Source of the DNA: Cenococcum geophilum 1.58
Lineage: Eukaryota; Ascomycota; Dothideomycetes; Gloniales; Gloniaceae
NCBI GenBank assembly: GCA_001692895.1
Contig: KV748219.1
Location: forward strand, 1,302,001-1,366,000
Length of the DNA stretch: 64,000 bases
Direction: 5' to 3'
Part shown: piece after piece, positions 25,595 to 37,489 of the stretch
Numbering within the stretch: position 1 is the stretch's first letter
How the letters are laid out: each line of letters starts with the position of its first letter
The notes under the pieces: model-generated
Told to the model about the DNA's origin: nothing
Databases searched by the model: none
What the model saw: the letters and a program-made list of their open reading frames with translations, nothing else
Position numbers and translations under genes: made by a program

Positions 25595-27046
25595 TATGCA
25601 GACCATGCTAAGCACTTACTAGGTGGCAATGTATAAAGCAATATTTGGAAAGCCTTCTAAGAAATGGTCCTGGTATACGATCTATAAAGTGAAGTTCCCC
25701 AAAAGTCTATAAGGTGTGGGTGTTAGCGACTTAGTTAATTAAGGCACGAGCATGGTATAAGGGACGCGTAAGTCTGTACGATTGGTAGTTTATTAACGAG
25801 AATATTAAGACGAGGACTAGAAGGAGGTTAAGGAAAGGACACGTCTATATATATAGGCTAAGGCTTAAGCGAGGAGCCCCTAACGAGGGTTTGTAATAGT
25901 GCCGTAATAGTAGGGGCTTAAGCGTTAAGTGTTATAAGAATAGGCTAGTAAATAGTATTACGGACCGCAAATAACAATAATATTCGCTACTACGTCACTT
26001 TAGATGGTTAAGGTAGTTTTTTAGAAGCCTTCCTAAAAGTTCCCCTAGCTAATGGCCTAACCGTAGTATAATATTAATATATTACTTTGCCCCAGTGATG
26101 TAAGTGGTATAGATTGGTTCTAAAAATGAGGCTAAAACTAGTCTAAAATTTGAATCGAAGCTTTAATATGGCTGCTTTGCCTAAGGGTATAAAATATTAC
26201 TATGCTTGCGTATCCGAGTTAGGTAATTCTTTTCCTCAATAACGTTCTGAATTTGTTTTACTTGGCTATATACTAAGTTAGCTAATTTATAGAGGAGGGA
26301 ATACTAGCCTTATAACTTTCCCTCCTTATTATAACGGACGCGATATATCTTATACGGTAGCTTTTGGATAGTTAGGGGGTTAGGCGTGTCTTTTTTTATA
26401 TCTATAGTGATATGGAATGAGATTTAGTTTACCTCTAGGGCTTAAAACGGCTTAATGTAGACGTGGTATTTCCTAAATTCCAAACTATCCATTGAATGTC
26501 CTGCAAAAGCGAGATATGCCTTAATAGCGTCGGTGTGCTCGGAAGGGTCCCAACCGGTAAAATCATTTACTTAAAGTCTGAGAATTATACGTTTCGGCTG
26601 GCGTTTAGCACTAAGGGGGTTTAATATTGTGTAATGTGTAGATTAGGGGGTGTTGGCCTCTAGTTGTTTGGGATTTTAAGAGGTTAGAAGTGTGGGGAAA
26701 TTGCTTAGCTATTAGAAGCGTTGGCTACCTTAAGCACGCAGCGACTTTGTGCACGTTATTACGGCCTAGCTGAATAGCAACTAATAGGGGACCTGGGTAG
26801 TAGTAGGATTGGTTCGCCTATAGAACTAATAGATATTTGCCATGAATTAATAATAGGGTATCTGTATAAGTATAAATAAACTAACCATTGGCACGGATTA
26901 CGTGACCCCCTTATTAACCTAAGGTATAAGTAGTCTATATATTCGGGTCCTAGATTTTAAACTTTGCTAAGTTGGCTTCTAATTGGTTTAAAAAAACTTG
27001 CGGACGGTAAGTTATAGTAGAATTCACGTGATAAATATTAAAATAT
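25595..27046 (+). repeat. R family copy alpha (unclassified, coding-like)
   Basis: This is the least mutated of four copies of one repeat. The left part (25595-25720) matches 49105-49230 and 57735-57880. The solo LTR at 25721-25909 interrupts it. The right part from about 26008 matches 47351-48163, 49424-49477 plus 52797-53705, and 56931-57687. A long plus-strand reading is continuous apart from TAG/TAA at positions that suit Gln. Part of the minus strand (about 26600-26290) is also fairly open. I recognise no domain, so the strand and function remain open. It ends where the Helitron area begins. Confidence 0.7.
25721..25909 (-). repeat. Solo LTR, Gypsy G4/G3 family
   Basis: 189 bp. On the plus strand it starts tgttagcgac and ends gtgccgtaata, matching the ends of the LTRs at 49478 and 35928 in minus orientation. 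It is flanked by gtggg and gtagg, a 5-bp target duplication with one G-to-A change. The R repeat continues across it. Confidence 0.8.
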
Positions 27047-27099
27047 TGGAACATTAAAATATTATAAATATACCTTTTTGTTAACGTCTTTATTAATAT

Positions 27100-30000
27100 C
27101 TCTATTAATACCACTATATATGCCGTAAATATAGTAAACCTTACTATAATTAAGTGTAGTAAGTGCTGTATCTATAAGCCCCGCCTTAACTTTATTAAAG
27201 ATGGCCCTTTAAAAAAGCTTTTAAAGCTGTGCTAGTTATATTAATTAAAGGCGCGTATTTCCTATATACTACTTCTACTTCTACTTACCTTTTTAGGCCT
27301 CTAAATATAATTTAAATAAGCGGAGAGCTCTTATAGAGTTAGGTTCTACTACTAAGAATTGTTCTATAAGGCGCTAGCGAACTACTTTACCTAAAAATAA
27401 TATTAAGAACGCCTTCGCCTTCCTACCTCGCGGTTAAAATAGCTAAGATACCCCTAAAATAGCTTAACAGTAGAAGATAATTAGGGTAATATAATAGGAG
27501 CACCGCATTCTTAATTAGTGGGGTAAAGCTTACTCGCTTACTTCTCCGCTATATACTATAGATAAAGCTCTATATAGTAGAAGAGGCACTTTAAATAGCT
27601 TAAATACGTTCTTATTAGAACTAGCTCCTATACATACTCTAACTACGGCTATACTACTACCTATTTTAGCTATTAATTAAAAGCAAATTAAGAAGTTTAG
27701 GAGTATACTATAGGCTAAATATATAAAGACGTGTAGTTATTATAAGGAGCGGTAGTTCTAAATAGGCCTAGCTATAAAGGGTAATAATATAGGTATATAT
27801 AAAGCCTATATTAAGGACACTAATAGTCTTAAGAATCTAACCTTTTTTCCCTTATTTAGTAAAAGTAATAGGCTTAATCTAGGGCCTATTTCTAGCTTCC
27901 TGCCTATACTTACCGCGATAGAGAAGCTTCTAATTGCGCGCGTATACGTTTATCTATAAGTTATACGTATACGCGGCTAGTAATATTGCTATACTAGCTA
28001 TATTTACTACTTTAGCTAAAATATACTAAAGACTTAGACGTAGCTACTACGGCTACCTACTAAACTTAATATACTGGTTGTGAGGCCTATAGTAGTAGAT
28101 AGTGGCAAATACCTAAGTTAATGGTTTACTAAATGGTATACTATAAGGCGCTCTACTATATTACTATAGCTTTACTTTCTAAAAGTTAATTATCCTAATT
28201 ATTATAACGTTAAAATATATAGTACCTAACTTACTAGCTTACCTAAAAATAGCTCTATATTAGATTAGCTACCTTATATTAATAAGCTAAAGTTAGATTT
28301 TAGTAGCCTAATAGCTTAGCTTACTTCTAGATTATAAACTACGTTGGCTTTTATAAGTAATTCTACTTCTATATAATATCCTCCTATTATTAATCCTTTA
28401 CCTATTAAGCTTAGCAGTAATATACTAGATGGCGAATTTAATAATAACGTACTAAATACTTTAGTTCCTAATTTAGTGCCTAGCCTTAATAAATTAGAGC
28501 TTTTAAGTCGCGAGGTTTAATACTAATAAGACCTATAAGCGGGCCTAGAGGTTCCTACTATACAGTAGACGCCTCTCTCTAAGTAATTAGCTAGTTTTAT
28601 TATACACAGCGCCTTTCTTACTCTGTTTCCTTATAGTAAAGCCGATTTTAATATGCTATAAGGCTATATAGTTACCCTAGCTGCATACGCTAAGTATATA
28701 CTTAAGTATTAGGACGGTTGGTTTAGCCGCTACCCCTTATTTCACTACTATATATTTAATTAAATTATAAGAGAGTAAGCCCTTAGCACTACCCGCTTCC
28801 TTTACAGCTAATTAGATAAAAATAGTCTATCTTTAAATAAGCTTAGTAATCTTATAAATGGTAATAGGGGTAGCTAGTTAGTAAATAAGATTATATAGTA
28901 TATATAGAACCTTAAGGGCACTAAACCTTATTAAAGGCAGAAGAGAAATAAGCTTATAGCCTATACTAAGAATATTAAGAGTGGGTTTTTATTCTTTATA
29001 CTAAGCGCTACTAATCTATATTAGTATAATCTACACTTTTATATACCTTTATTTAATAAATATAAGGCTACTAATAAGGCTTAGCGCTACCGGATTACTT
29101 CTTAAAATCTTAATAATAATCCGCATATTACTGCTTACTAGCTATATTACCGCTTTAATTTATTTAGGAAGCATATACTTATAGGCCTATTTAATAGCAC
29201 TAACTTTTAGTTCTAATATAAGTGGTAGGTATAAGGTAGCGGCTATATATATAGCTTCTTATAGAGTTTAATAGCCCTAAGGCTAGATCTATCAGCTAGT
29301 AAGTTAAGGGCGGCTTTTATTAAGTACTAAAATACTTTTATATCTATAATTAATCCTAATTAATTTAGGCCTCCTAATCTCTAATATCCTTCTACTCTTA
29401 GCTATAAAGAACAGCTTAATACTAGTAAGCTTCTTACTACCTACCTTAATCGATTTTAACGGCACCGTAATTATACTAAATCTTACTACTTAAGATTAAA
29501 GAAAGGCTCTACTAGAGTAAAGGAGTACTACTTCTATTTTCCACGCTCTCTTTAAAATAAGGCCGCTATATTAAAGGATTAAAATCTATAGTACCAGATA
29601 TTTTATCTATAGTATAATAATAAGCTTCTTAATAGTTATAATACAGCTATAATATTAGCGTGGATAGTAAATATTAATACGTTACCCGCTATAAGCATAG
29701 TAGTAATAGTTAATTATATAGGCAAATATTGCAGTAAGGAAGAGAAGAAGTTAACTTCCTATTAGGAGTTACTCTAATTAGTATAGCCGTACGCTAATAG
29801 CCTTTATACCTTTAGTTTAGTTATAGCTAGGTTTATAAATAAGCTTATTACTAAATACAATTAATTAGTATAGGAGGTATATTATTTACTTCTTAACCTT
29901 CCCCTTTATAAAGGCTCTAGGAATATAATAACTTTAAATTACTACTAAGAGAATAATTAGAGTGCTATATATAAGCTTATAGATAGGTAACTAAGAGGGT

Positions 30001-32200
30001 ATAGACTATCTAACTATAAGAAATATAAGCGCCGTTTAGATAGGGTAGAGGACATTACTTTCTTTAACTTTCTCCTTTATTTTAATTACTTTATTTATAA
30101 GTATTAACTAAGAGTAAGGCCTTAAGTTATATCATACTTTCTGCAATATAAAGGCAATCCTTTCTATCCGCAGTATCCTACTTTCTGCCGTATAAAGCTT
30201 ATTCTTTATTACTTATAAAGGGAGTGTAAAAAAGTAGCTACTTATATTAATAGATTTGGGGCCCCTAATTATATAGCTTCCAATTAGGCTTATATTAACT
30301 CTTATTAGCACCTACCTAACTACTTCTATAATTAGAAACTAAAGGAAGGTTATAAAACTACTAATAATATTAATAAGTTTAAGGGCGATTTTATAGACAA
30401 CTTAGAGCTATACTAGTCCTTTAAGGCCCTATATACCTGCATTTAAAATACTAATAGAGTTAAAATTAAGAATCCTAATAGGCTTAGTAATAGGGAGCTT
30501 AATTATAACTACGATTAGGGTACGCATTAGGGTACGTACCCGTAGCTTAATAAGAGGACTTATTAGTAAAAAGTATAACTATAGCCTCTACTATAGAGCC
30601 GCTTATTCTAAATCACAACTCTATTCTCCTTATAACTAGGTTAGCGTTATATCTATAATATTATAGTTAATTACTATAGGCAGATTTAAGTAGGCCTTAG
30701 CCCTCCCCTACTACGGATTAATATTAATAAAGAGGTAGGAACTGGCAAATTATATCTTATTACTGTTCTCTTTACTACACTCTATAATATAGTAAGGGCT
30801 AATAGTAAGCTATTATTATTAGCTTAAGCGGCCCCTACTAGGGTAACTGCCTTTAATATTAATAGCAGAACTATATATAATCTATTAAGGTTACCAGTAA
30901 ATTGTCAGTTTAAGAAATTACCTATTACTAGTCTTACGCCTCTATAATAGGTTTTTAAGGATATTTACTATCTTGTCCTTAATAAGAAATCTATAATTAG
31001 GCAAGTATATTTAGCCTAGATTAATCGCCGCCTCTATTAGATATACCCTATACGTAATAATAACTACTTTAAAGGCTTAAATATCTTACTAGTAGGCAAT
31101 TTCTATTAGCTTCCCCCTATAGGTTAGGCGGCCTTATATAGCAATCTACCTACTAGGCCATTAGAGCTTACTAGCTATAAAAAGAGAGCCTATAAGGCGA
31201 TTAACCAAACTACTGTCCTAGATTAAGTTATATAGTAGGGCGGTAATAATACTAAGAGCTTTATATTTAGGACTGCCCTTATAGAGCTTTATAGTAACTC
31301 TATAAGTAATTTAACCTAGAAGCTTCTTTTAACTAGGTGTAAGTAGGGCCTACCTACTAACGAGGTTACGGGCTTTAATAACGTAATTTGGCTATATAGT
31401 ATACGCGCTACTATAGGTAAGTATAATACTATTTGGCTTCGCAACCTTTTACAGCCGGTAGTAGCTATTAAGTTAGTTAATACTGGTATAGGTACGCAGA
31501 AAGCTATATTTAATTAGTGCAGTACTATAGAGAATTTAGCCCTATATATTAGTGCGAAAGTAATACTAATATAGAATATCTAGGTTAAACTAGGCTTAGT
31601 AAACGGTACTACTAGTATAGTTAAAGATATTATATAGAAGGAATATATGGATATTAAAAAGGATTAGCCCTAGTTACTACTTATTATAGTAAATAGGTAT
31701 AATAAACCTACCCTATTTACTTAGCAGGATAGTAAGAAAGTTATCTTTATATTTTCTGTGCTTTATAAGTAGGAGGGTATAAAAGGCTCTTACTTACGGC
31801 GTCAATTTCTAATTACTTTAGCTTTTACTCTTACTATATATAAAAGCTAGAGCCTAATACTTAACTAGGTAGTTCTAGATATTAAGGAAAAGAATAAGAT
31901 AGCTAGGCTAACCTATATAGCAATCTTATAAGTTAAAAAGCTTTTAGGGCTTATATTTAAATATAGATTTAATATAGAATAATTTTAGTTATCTATAAAT
32001 AGGACTAAAGAGGTATAATAAGAAGATTTTATATAGAGGTAGTAGTAACTACTTATAAACAACTTTTCCTAAATAGGAAATTATATACTAGCTTAGAGGT
32101 AAGTAGAGAATATAATATTTGTCTTAGTTTTCTAACTTTTAAATAGCTTAACCGCGAAATCTAATTTTCTAAATTTTAACCCTTTTATCCGTCCTACCTT
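27100..32200 (+). mobile_element. Helitron fossil, rolling-circle transposon
   Basis: One plus-strand gene relic fills most of this span. In order it shows a cysteine-rich N-terminal motif, a Helitron-like N-terminal region with the Rep HUH neighbourhood, a Cys/Arg-rich linker and a Pif1-type helicase. Together these identify a fungal Helitron. The exact 5' TC end and 3' CTRR end with hairpin could not be placed, so the limits are approximate. RIP-type changes are spread throughout, so it is inactive. Confidence 0.85.
27290..32140 (+). pseudogene. Helitron Rep-helicase (RepHel) relic
   Basis: The family protein nicks and strand-transfers the transposon (Rep) and unwinds it (Pif1-like helicase). 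Visible marks: a CxxC-type N-terminal motif near 27730-27825 with several Cys now Tyr; NPHITAY and YYRF near 29120-29160; YKWQVQGSGYIYSF near 29220-29262, where the family has an HIH motif and both His are now Tyr; the NRFQRHR block near 29445; helicase Walker A as EVGTGK near 30733-30750; a GNFYQLPP block near 31096-31120, where the family has Asp at the Asn; and the KSQ motif near 31840. Many Gln codons are TAG or TAA. Length is about 1,600 codons, usual for the family. All losses are C-to-T or G-to-A, as RIP gives. Confidence 0.85.
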
Positions 32201-32790
32201 CTTACTGCTTTTAGAGCTGTTAAATATATATATAATAGTATATAGGGAGAATTAGTAGTATTACTGGATTAATATTACTGCTATCTATAGCGTTAATTAA
32301 TTTTTAGAATTTTTTAATTTTTTTTAAGGGCGGAAATATCGCTTATATAAGAAGTTACGTAACCTCTAAAAATATATAGATAATTGCAATAATTCCTAAC
32401 TAAGAACCCTCTTTCTAACCTTATAGCCTTATTTAAACTACTTCTACTGCCTTTATAGTATCTTAAGCTTCTTTACCTATTAAATAAATAGATAATTAAC
32501 CCTAGTTAATAAACGTACCTAACTAACAAATAAACTAATAAATTAAATTAAAAGTTTAGAATATCTAAATAAGGTTCTATAAATACGCTAGCTAGACCCT
32601 AACCTAGACCCTTCCTAACCTATTAAATTCTAAAAATAACAACCTCTACTAAATTAAAAATTAACCTTAAATATTTAAGGCGTCTCTGCTACTATAGTAG
32701 CCACTACAGTAATAGAGATACCCCATATTTTAGTAAGTAATTAAGCCTATCCTATATAAGAATCTTATACTATTAGTATTTACTAAATTA
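32200..32790. other. No gene; small inverted-copy repeat
   Basis: AT-rich with no readable frame. About 32480-32640 matches the reverse complement of about 51905-52095, a short insert inside element G4, so a small mobile or repeated unit is present in two orientations. The Helitron 3' end should lie near the start of this stretch but is not resolved. Confidence 0.5.
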
Positions 32791-32792
32791 CG

Positions 32793-33276
32793 TACTTATA
32801 GGGCCTCCTATCTATAAATACTCCCTCCTTTATACCTTCTTTTTTTCTTTTCTTCTTCCTTATAGGGGCTAGAGGTGCTTTAATACTCCTTTTTAGTCCC
32901 TATTAAGGGATTTATTAGTTAATATAGCAATATAAATAGCATTAGATAAGAAAATAGGTAAGAGAGAAGATAGAAAGAACTAAAAAGCCTTTAGTAAGTA
33001 TTAGTTAAGTAATATTAATAGCTATATTATAGCTACCTAATCTCCTATACTTATAGGCCTCCTTCCGTCTATAAATACTCCCTCCTTTATACCTTTCTTT
33101 CTTTTTTTCTTCTTCCTTATAAAAGCTAGAGGTACTCTAATACCTCTCCCTAGTCCCTACTAAGGGATCTATTAGTTAACATAGTAATATAGATAGTATT
33201 AGATAATAAAATAGGTAAGAAAGAATAGGAAGAATAGAGGAGCCTTTAGTACATATTAGTTAAGTAATATTAATAG
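32793..33276. repeat. Tandem duplication, two units of about 230 bp
   Basis: 32793-33024 and 33049-33276 are near-copies in direct order with a 256-bp period. Each has ctataaatactccctccttt, then a long pyrimidine run, then ccctactaaggg. The TATA-like box and pyrimidine tract would suit an LTR or a short promoter-bearing element, but no TG/CA ends or coding partner are seen. Confidence 0.8.
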
Positions 33277-33512
33277 CTAGTTTTTATTACCTAAAGATTA
33301 CGTTATATAATAATATTTAGGAACATAAATATATACCCTATCCTATACTTATACTACTACTAAATATTCTAGATTTTATATTTAGAGCTACTTATAATAG
33401 GTATTCTTAGAATATCTACTAGTTTAAAGCTCTATAATTAAATATTATTAATATTTTATATAGAGGTCGTTAATTAAGCTCCTAGGATATAATTTTTAAA
33501 GTTTAATACTAT
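33277..33512. other. No gene seen
   Basis: AT-rich sequence with no readable frame or recognised repeat. Its last bases include the target site actac (33513-33517) of Copia fossil 2. Confidence 0.6.
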
Positions 33513-33517
33513 ACTAC

Positions 33518-33732
33518 TGTTAGTTACATAAGGGGATATTACGTAGCTACGGTTTATAAATAGTATAATAATTATTATTCTTATATATATTAGGGAGGGC
33601 AAGAAGCTTAAGGCTCCTCGCTACGCTACTACCGCGGTAATATATAACGGTAACTTATCGCATATAACAGTAACTTGCCACCTATAATAGCAATTTGCCT
33701 TATATAGTAACTACTTACCTTTATTCCTAATA
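33518..33732 (-). repeat. 3' LTR of Copia fossil 2
   Basis: 215 bp, matching 45269-45483. It starts tgttagtta on the plus strand and contains about four imperfect units of about 20 bp of the type ataacggtaactt. Confidence 0.92.
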
Positions 33733-35927
33733 CTAGCAACTCTTCTTTTATAGTTGCTATCTATATATATATATACCGCTTAACTAGCGTAGCAAATATT
33801 AATCCTCCTTACTTACTATTGCTATTATAATATAAGTCTTACTATCCCAAAATTTGCCTCTTAATACGTAGTGCTTTCTTACTTAGGAGTTATAGGTAAA
33901 TATCTTATTTAGAGGGCCGCTAAGGCGCTAGTAATAAGCGAGCTAATAGCAATTTTCTATCCTAGGGATAAAAAAATCCTAATTAGCTAGGTTAAGTTAG
34001 GGTTTATAAAATATTATACTCTAAAAAGTCTTAGTAAGAGAATCTAACTAATTAGATAATTTTAACCGCTAGTTAAAGTTCCTAGATATTTTAAGACCTT
34101 ATATAACTAAGAAATTTCTAGGGACTCCCTTTTAACCCAACCTTTAACTTATATACGTAGAGTATTTATATTAATAAATGTCTCTAATACCTTATTTGGG
34201 TTTGCCTTTATTATTATATCTACTAGGTTATCTTAGCTATTAATCTATTAAATTTTAAAGAGTTTTTAATACTTATAGGATTGCTAAAGTACTATAATAT
34301 TAATTATAAGGCGCTTCTTCTTTATAGTACTACGCTTAATTAAACACTTATAAAGGGAATATAAGTTAGTGTATACAATTATAGAGATAATAGGAAGTTT
34401 AAGTTAATCTATAATTATCTTTAGGGTAGTTCCAATTACAATTACTATATTAACTCTACTAACTATTCTATATATCTCTAATGCTAAAACACTTTAGGTA
34501 ATACGCTTGCTCTTAGTTAAGCTTTAATAAATAAGATTGCTATAGATTATAAAGTTATTCTCTCTAGTAAATTTATTTATAATAATAATCTTATATCCTA
34601 ACTAGGAGCTAAAATCTTTATTATTTATAAATAATCTATTAATAAATATAAAGAGCTTAGCAGTAGGAAAATTAATAGGCATATAAAGTAGTCCCCAATT
34701 AAGATAGTTTATTTACCAGAAAAGACGCTTATTTAAGGTAAGAACATCATCCTTAGTTAGTTTCTAGTATTAGGTAGTAATAAAGAGATTAAATAAAGCC
34801 TTAGGTTAATAGATAAAAGTAATATAAGCTCTATAAGCGCGTTACTCTATATATCCTTACTTTAGAGAATTAGCGTTAATAATATTAATCTTCTTACTTT
34901 AACCCTTCTAGCATAGAGCAATAGAATCCTCATTTAGGGAGAGGATGTATCCATTAAAGAGTAATAGTATTATTAAACTAAGCTTTTTCTTTAGCTTTAC
35001 TATAAGATTTATCTTTACTAGCTCGTCTTCTTTAAGAGCTAAGAATTAGTTATCTCCTAAGATAATTATATTATTAGTTTATATACCAATAATTCTAAAT
35101 AGAGTTCCTATAGTTATAATAAGGAAGCAGGGATTAAATATAGAAGTAGTTATTAAAAGCTTCTCTTTATAGTGCTTGCTATAGGTAGCCTATTAGTAAG
35201 TTCCTGCCTCTGTAATCCTATATAATAGCTTAAGTATAACTATAATTATATCTTTAGAATATTAATAGCGAATTTGCTCTAGAAGGTATACTAATATTAA
35301 GCGCTAAAGGTATATCTCTAATTAGGTATAGGCTTAAGTAATATCTTATAAATAAACCGCCATTCTATTCTTTATTAAGGAGAAAGCTAGCATAATAATA
35401 ACTTACTAACTAGCTTATTAAATTATAGGAGACTATATAAGAATTACCTCCTTACTATTATTATTATAGCCTTAGATAACAAGCCTTAATTTCTTAAATA
35501 GGGTGTTAATAGCTTTGCCCTTAATCTTATTAACTATTCTTAACTTAAAGATACAAACTCTATTAAACTTAGTAAGGTTATACTTCTTAAATTTAAAGAC
35601 TCCTCTTATAATAAGACTATTAATCTCCTACTTATTAGATACTTAGAAAGGAGCTCCTAAAGTTATAATATAACCTTCCTTTTAAAGCTATTTTATAAGT
35701 TTAAAGTTAGCCTTCTCCTTAGCTATTATAAAGGCTATTAATAACTTAACTCTATTCTTAATAGCGGCAATAAATTGTTCTTTAAAATTAATAAGATATT
35801 AGTAATTTTATAATCCCTTTAGGCGACCTCTGCCGCGTTATAGTTATAGCGCATTTACTATAATTATATTGGGATTATAGTCGCCTTTTAGAGTATATTA
35901 ATTATAGTTCTCTTCTAGGGCATTTTT
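33733..35927 (-). pseudogene. Copia fossil 2, RT and RNase H part
   Basis: Minus-strand relic matching the RT-to-RNase H part of Copia fossil 1. It is bounded by its own 3' LTR and by the target site ttttt (35923-35927) of the nested G3 element. It is decayed, with no usable frame. Confidence 0.7.
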
Positions 35928-36149
35928 TATTATAGCACTGGCAGAACCTGGCAGAACTTAGCAGAACTTAGCAGAACTTCGCAGTCACGTAACTAGAAGA
36001 CTGTATAAAAAGAACCCTACTTCGACCAGCGCTGCTCTTCTTCTCCTTTCCTTTCTCTAGCTTTAGATCCTCGTTTATAGACTACCAATCGTATAGGCTT
36101 GCGCGCCCCTCTTGCCATACTCGTGCCTCGATTAACTAAGTCGCTAACA
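35928..36149 (+). repeat. 5' LTR of G3
   Basis: 222 bp, ending cgctaaca and paired with 41599-41820. It contains cagaactt-type repeats near its start and a tataaaaag TATA-like box near 36003. Confidence 0.93.
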
Positions 36150-36353
36150 TTATCTAAAGCTTAACTACCCTTTCTTTCTAAAAAGGAACTTAAATATATC
36201 TACGGACCACGAACTAGAATAGAACACAGAATTAGATCTAAAGAATATTACCAGAACTAGAAGAATAGAAAAGAATAATAAGACCTATAAAATACGCATA
36301 GACTAGAACCCCTGCAGAATCCTACCGGAGGTTACCCTAATAACTGTACCACG

Positions 36354-37480
36354 ATGCCAAGAAATATAGCAGCCGGCAAAGCAGCCGCAGGACCCTTAAA
36401 TACCTCCGACGGTAAAACAGCAACTGACTTAAACTCCTAAGTGGAGCTCGCAGTAGCTAATGCCAAAATTAAACGACTTTGAGAGCTGCTTAAAGCCAGA
36501 AAACCCCCTACGCCTAGCGAGGAATTATTAGACACCTAGAGACTTGCTATAGTCCTTAAGGCTCTAGCCTAACGTATAGTATTACCATTATCGCGGTCCG
36601 TAAAGGTTGCGGACCCTCTGTTACTTACAGACGGAACCAACCCTATATTTGACAATTGGAAGCTTTAATTGCAGGACAAGCTTAAAGTTAATGCGGACCA
36701 CTTCCCTACCACTCGGGCTAAAATGGCCTACGTCTTCGGCCGTACCGGCGGGGACGCACAGACGCACCTACGTCTATAGTACGCATAGGACTCGGCAGAG
36801 CTCTTCCTCTCTAAAGAAGAGATAATTATTTACCTATCTTCTATTTATAAGGACCCCTTTAAAGTATAGAACGTCCGACTTAATTATAAAAGCCTAAACA
36901 TGAAAACAATAGAGACTTTCTTGGCCTTTTAGACCCGCTTTCTGCACCTAGCCGGCTAGGCTTAAATTCCCTAGAAAGATCTAATGCCAGACCTATTTAA
37001 TAAGCTTACCCTAGACCTACAGCGAGCTATACTGCCAGTTTTTACTACTATATAAACGCTAAAGGAACTTACGGACTAGTGCTTGGCTATTAACTAAGGC
37101 CTCCGCCAAATTAAGGCACGCGCCAAACGGTACAAAGCCAGAAACCCTTTAAATTAGACTATAAGCAATATAAGAACGGCCCGCAATGCCCTAGCACGAT
37201 CGGCAACCCCTACAGCACCACCCATACAGCCTACCGCCAATTTAGCAGCTAGCCGTACGGCTAGCCCTGCCATAGGTCCGGTGAATGCTCGGCCTACGTA
37301 TAGCAACCCCTATATATAGGCCCTTAGTAATTAAGGAGCTTACTTCTCTTGCGGATAGAAAGGTTACTGTGTAAAGGATTGCCTAATAAACGCGAAAGCG
37401 GACGAGGTTCTATTAATCTAGGAGGACAACGCGGAGTCAGAAAAAGAGGAACCCTAGAGGAAGACTCCTCTCTAGGGTTA
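36354..37480 (+). pseudogene. G3 gag relic
   Basis: It starts at an ATG (36354) with MPRNIAAGKAAAGPLN, has a capsid-like middle (about 36600-37100) and ends in a zinc-knuckle block of the CxxCxxxGHxxxxC type near 37331-37375. This matches Ty3/Gypsy gag in length and order. It is broken. Confidence 0.8.
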
Positions 37481-37489
37481 AAAGGGATC

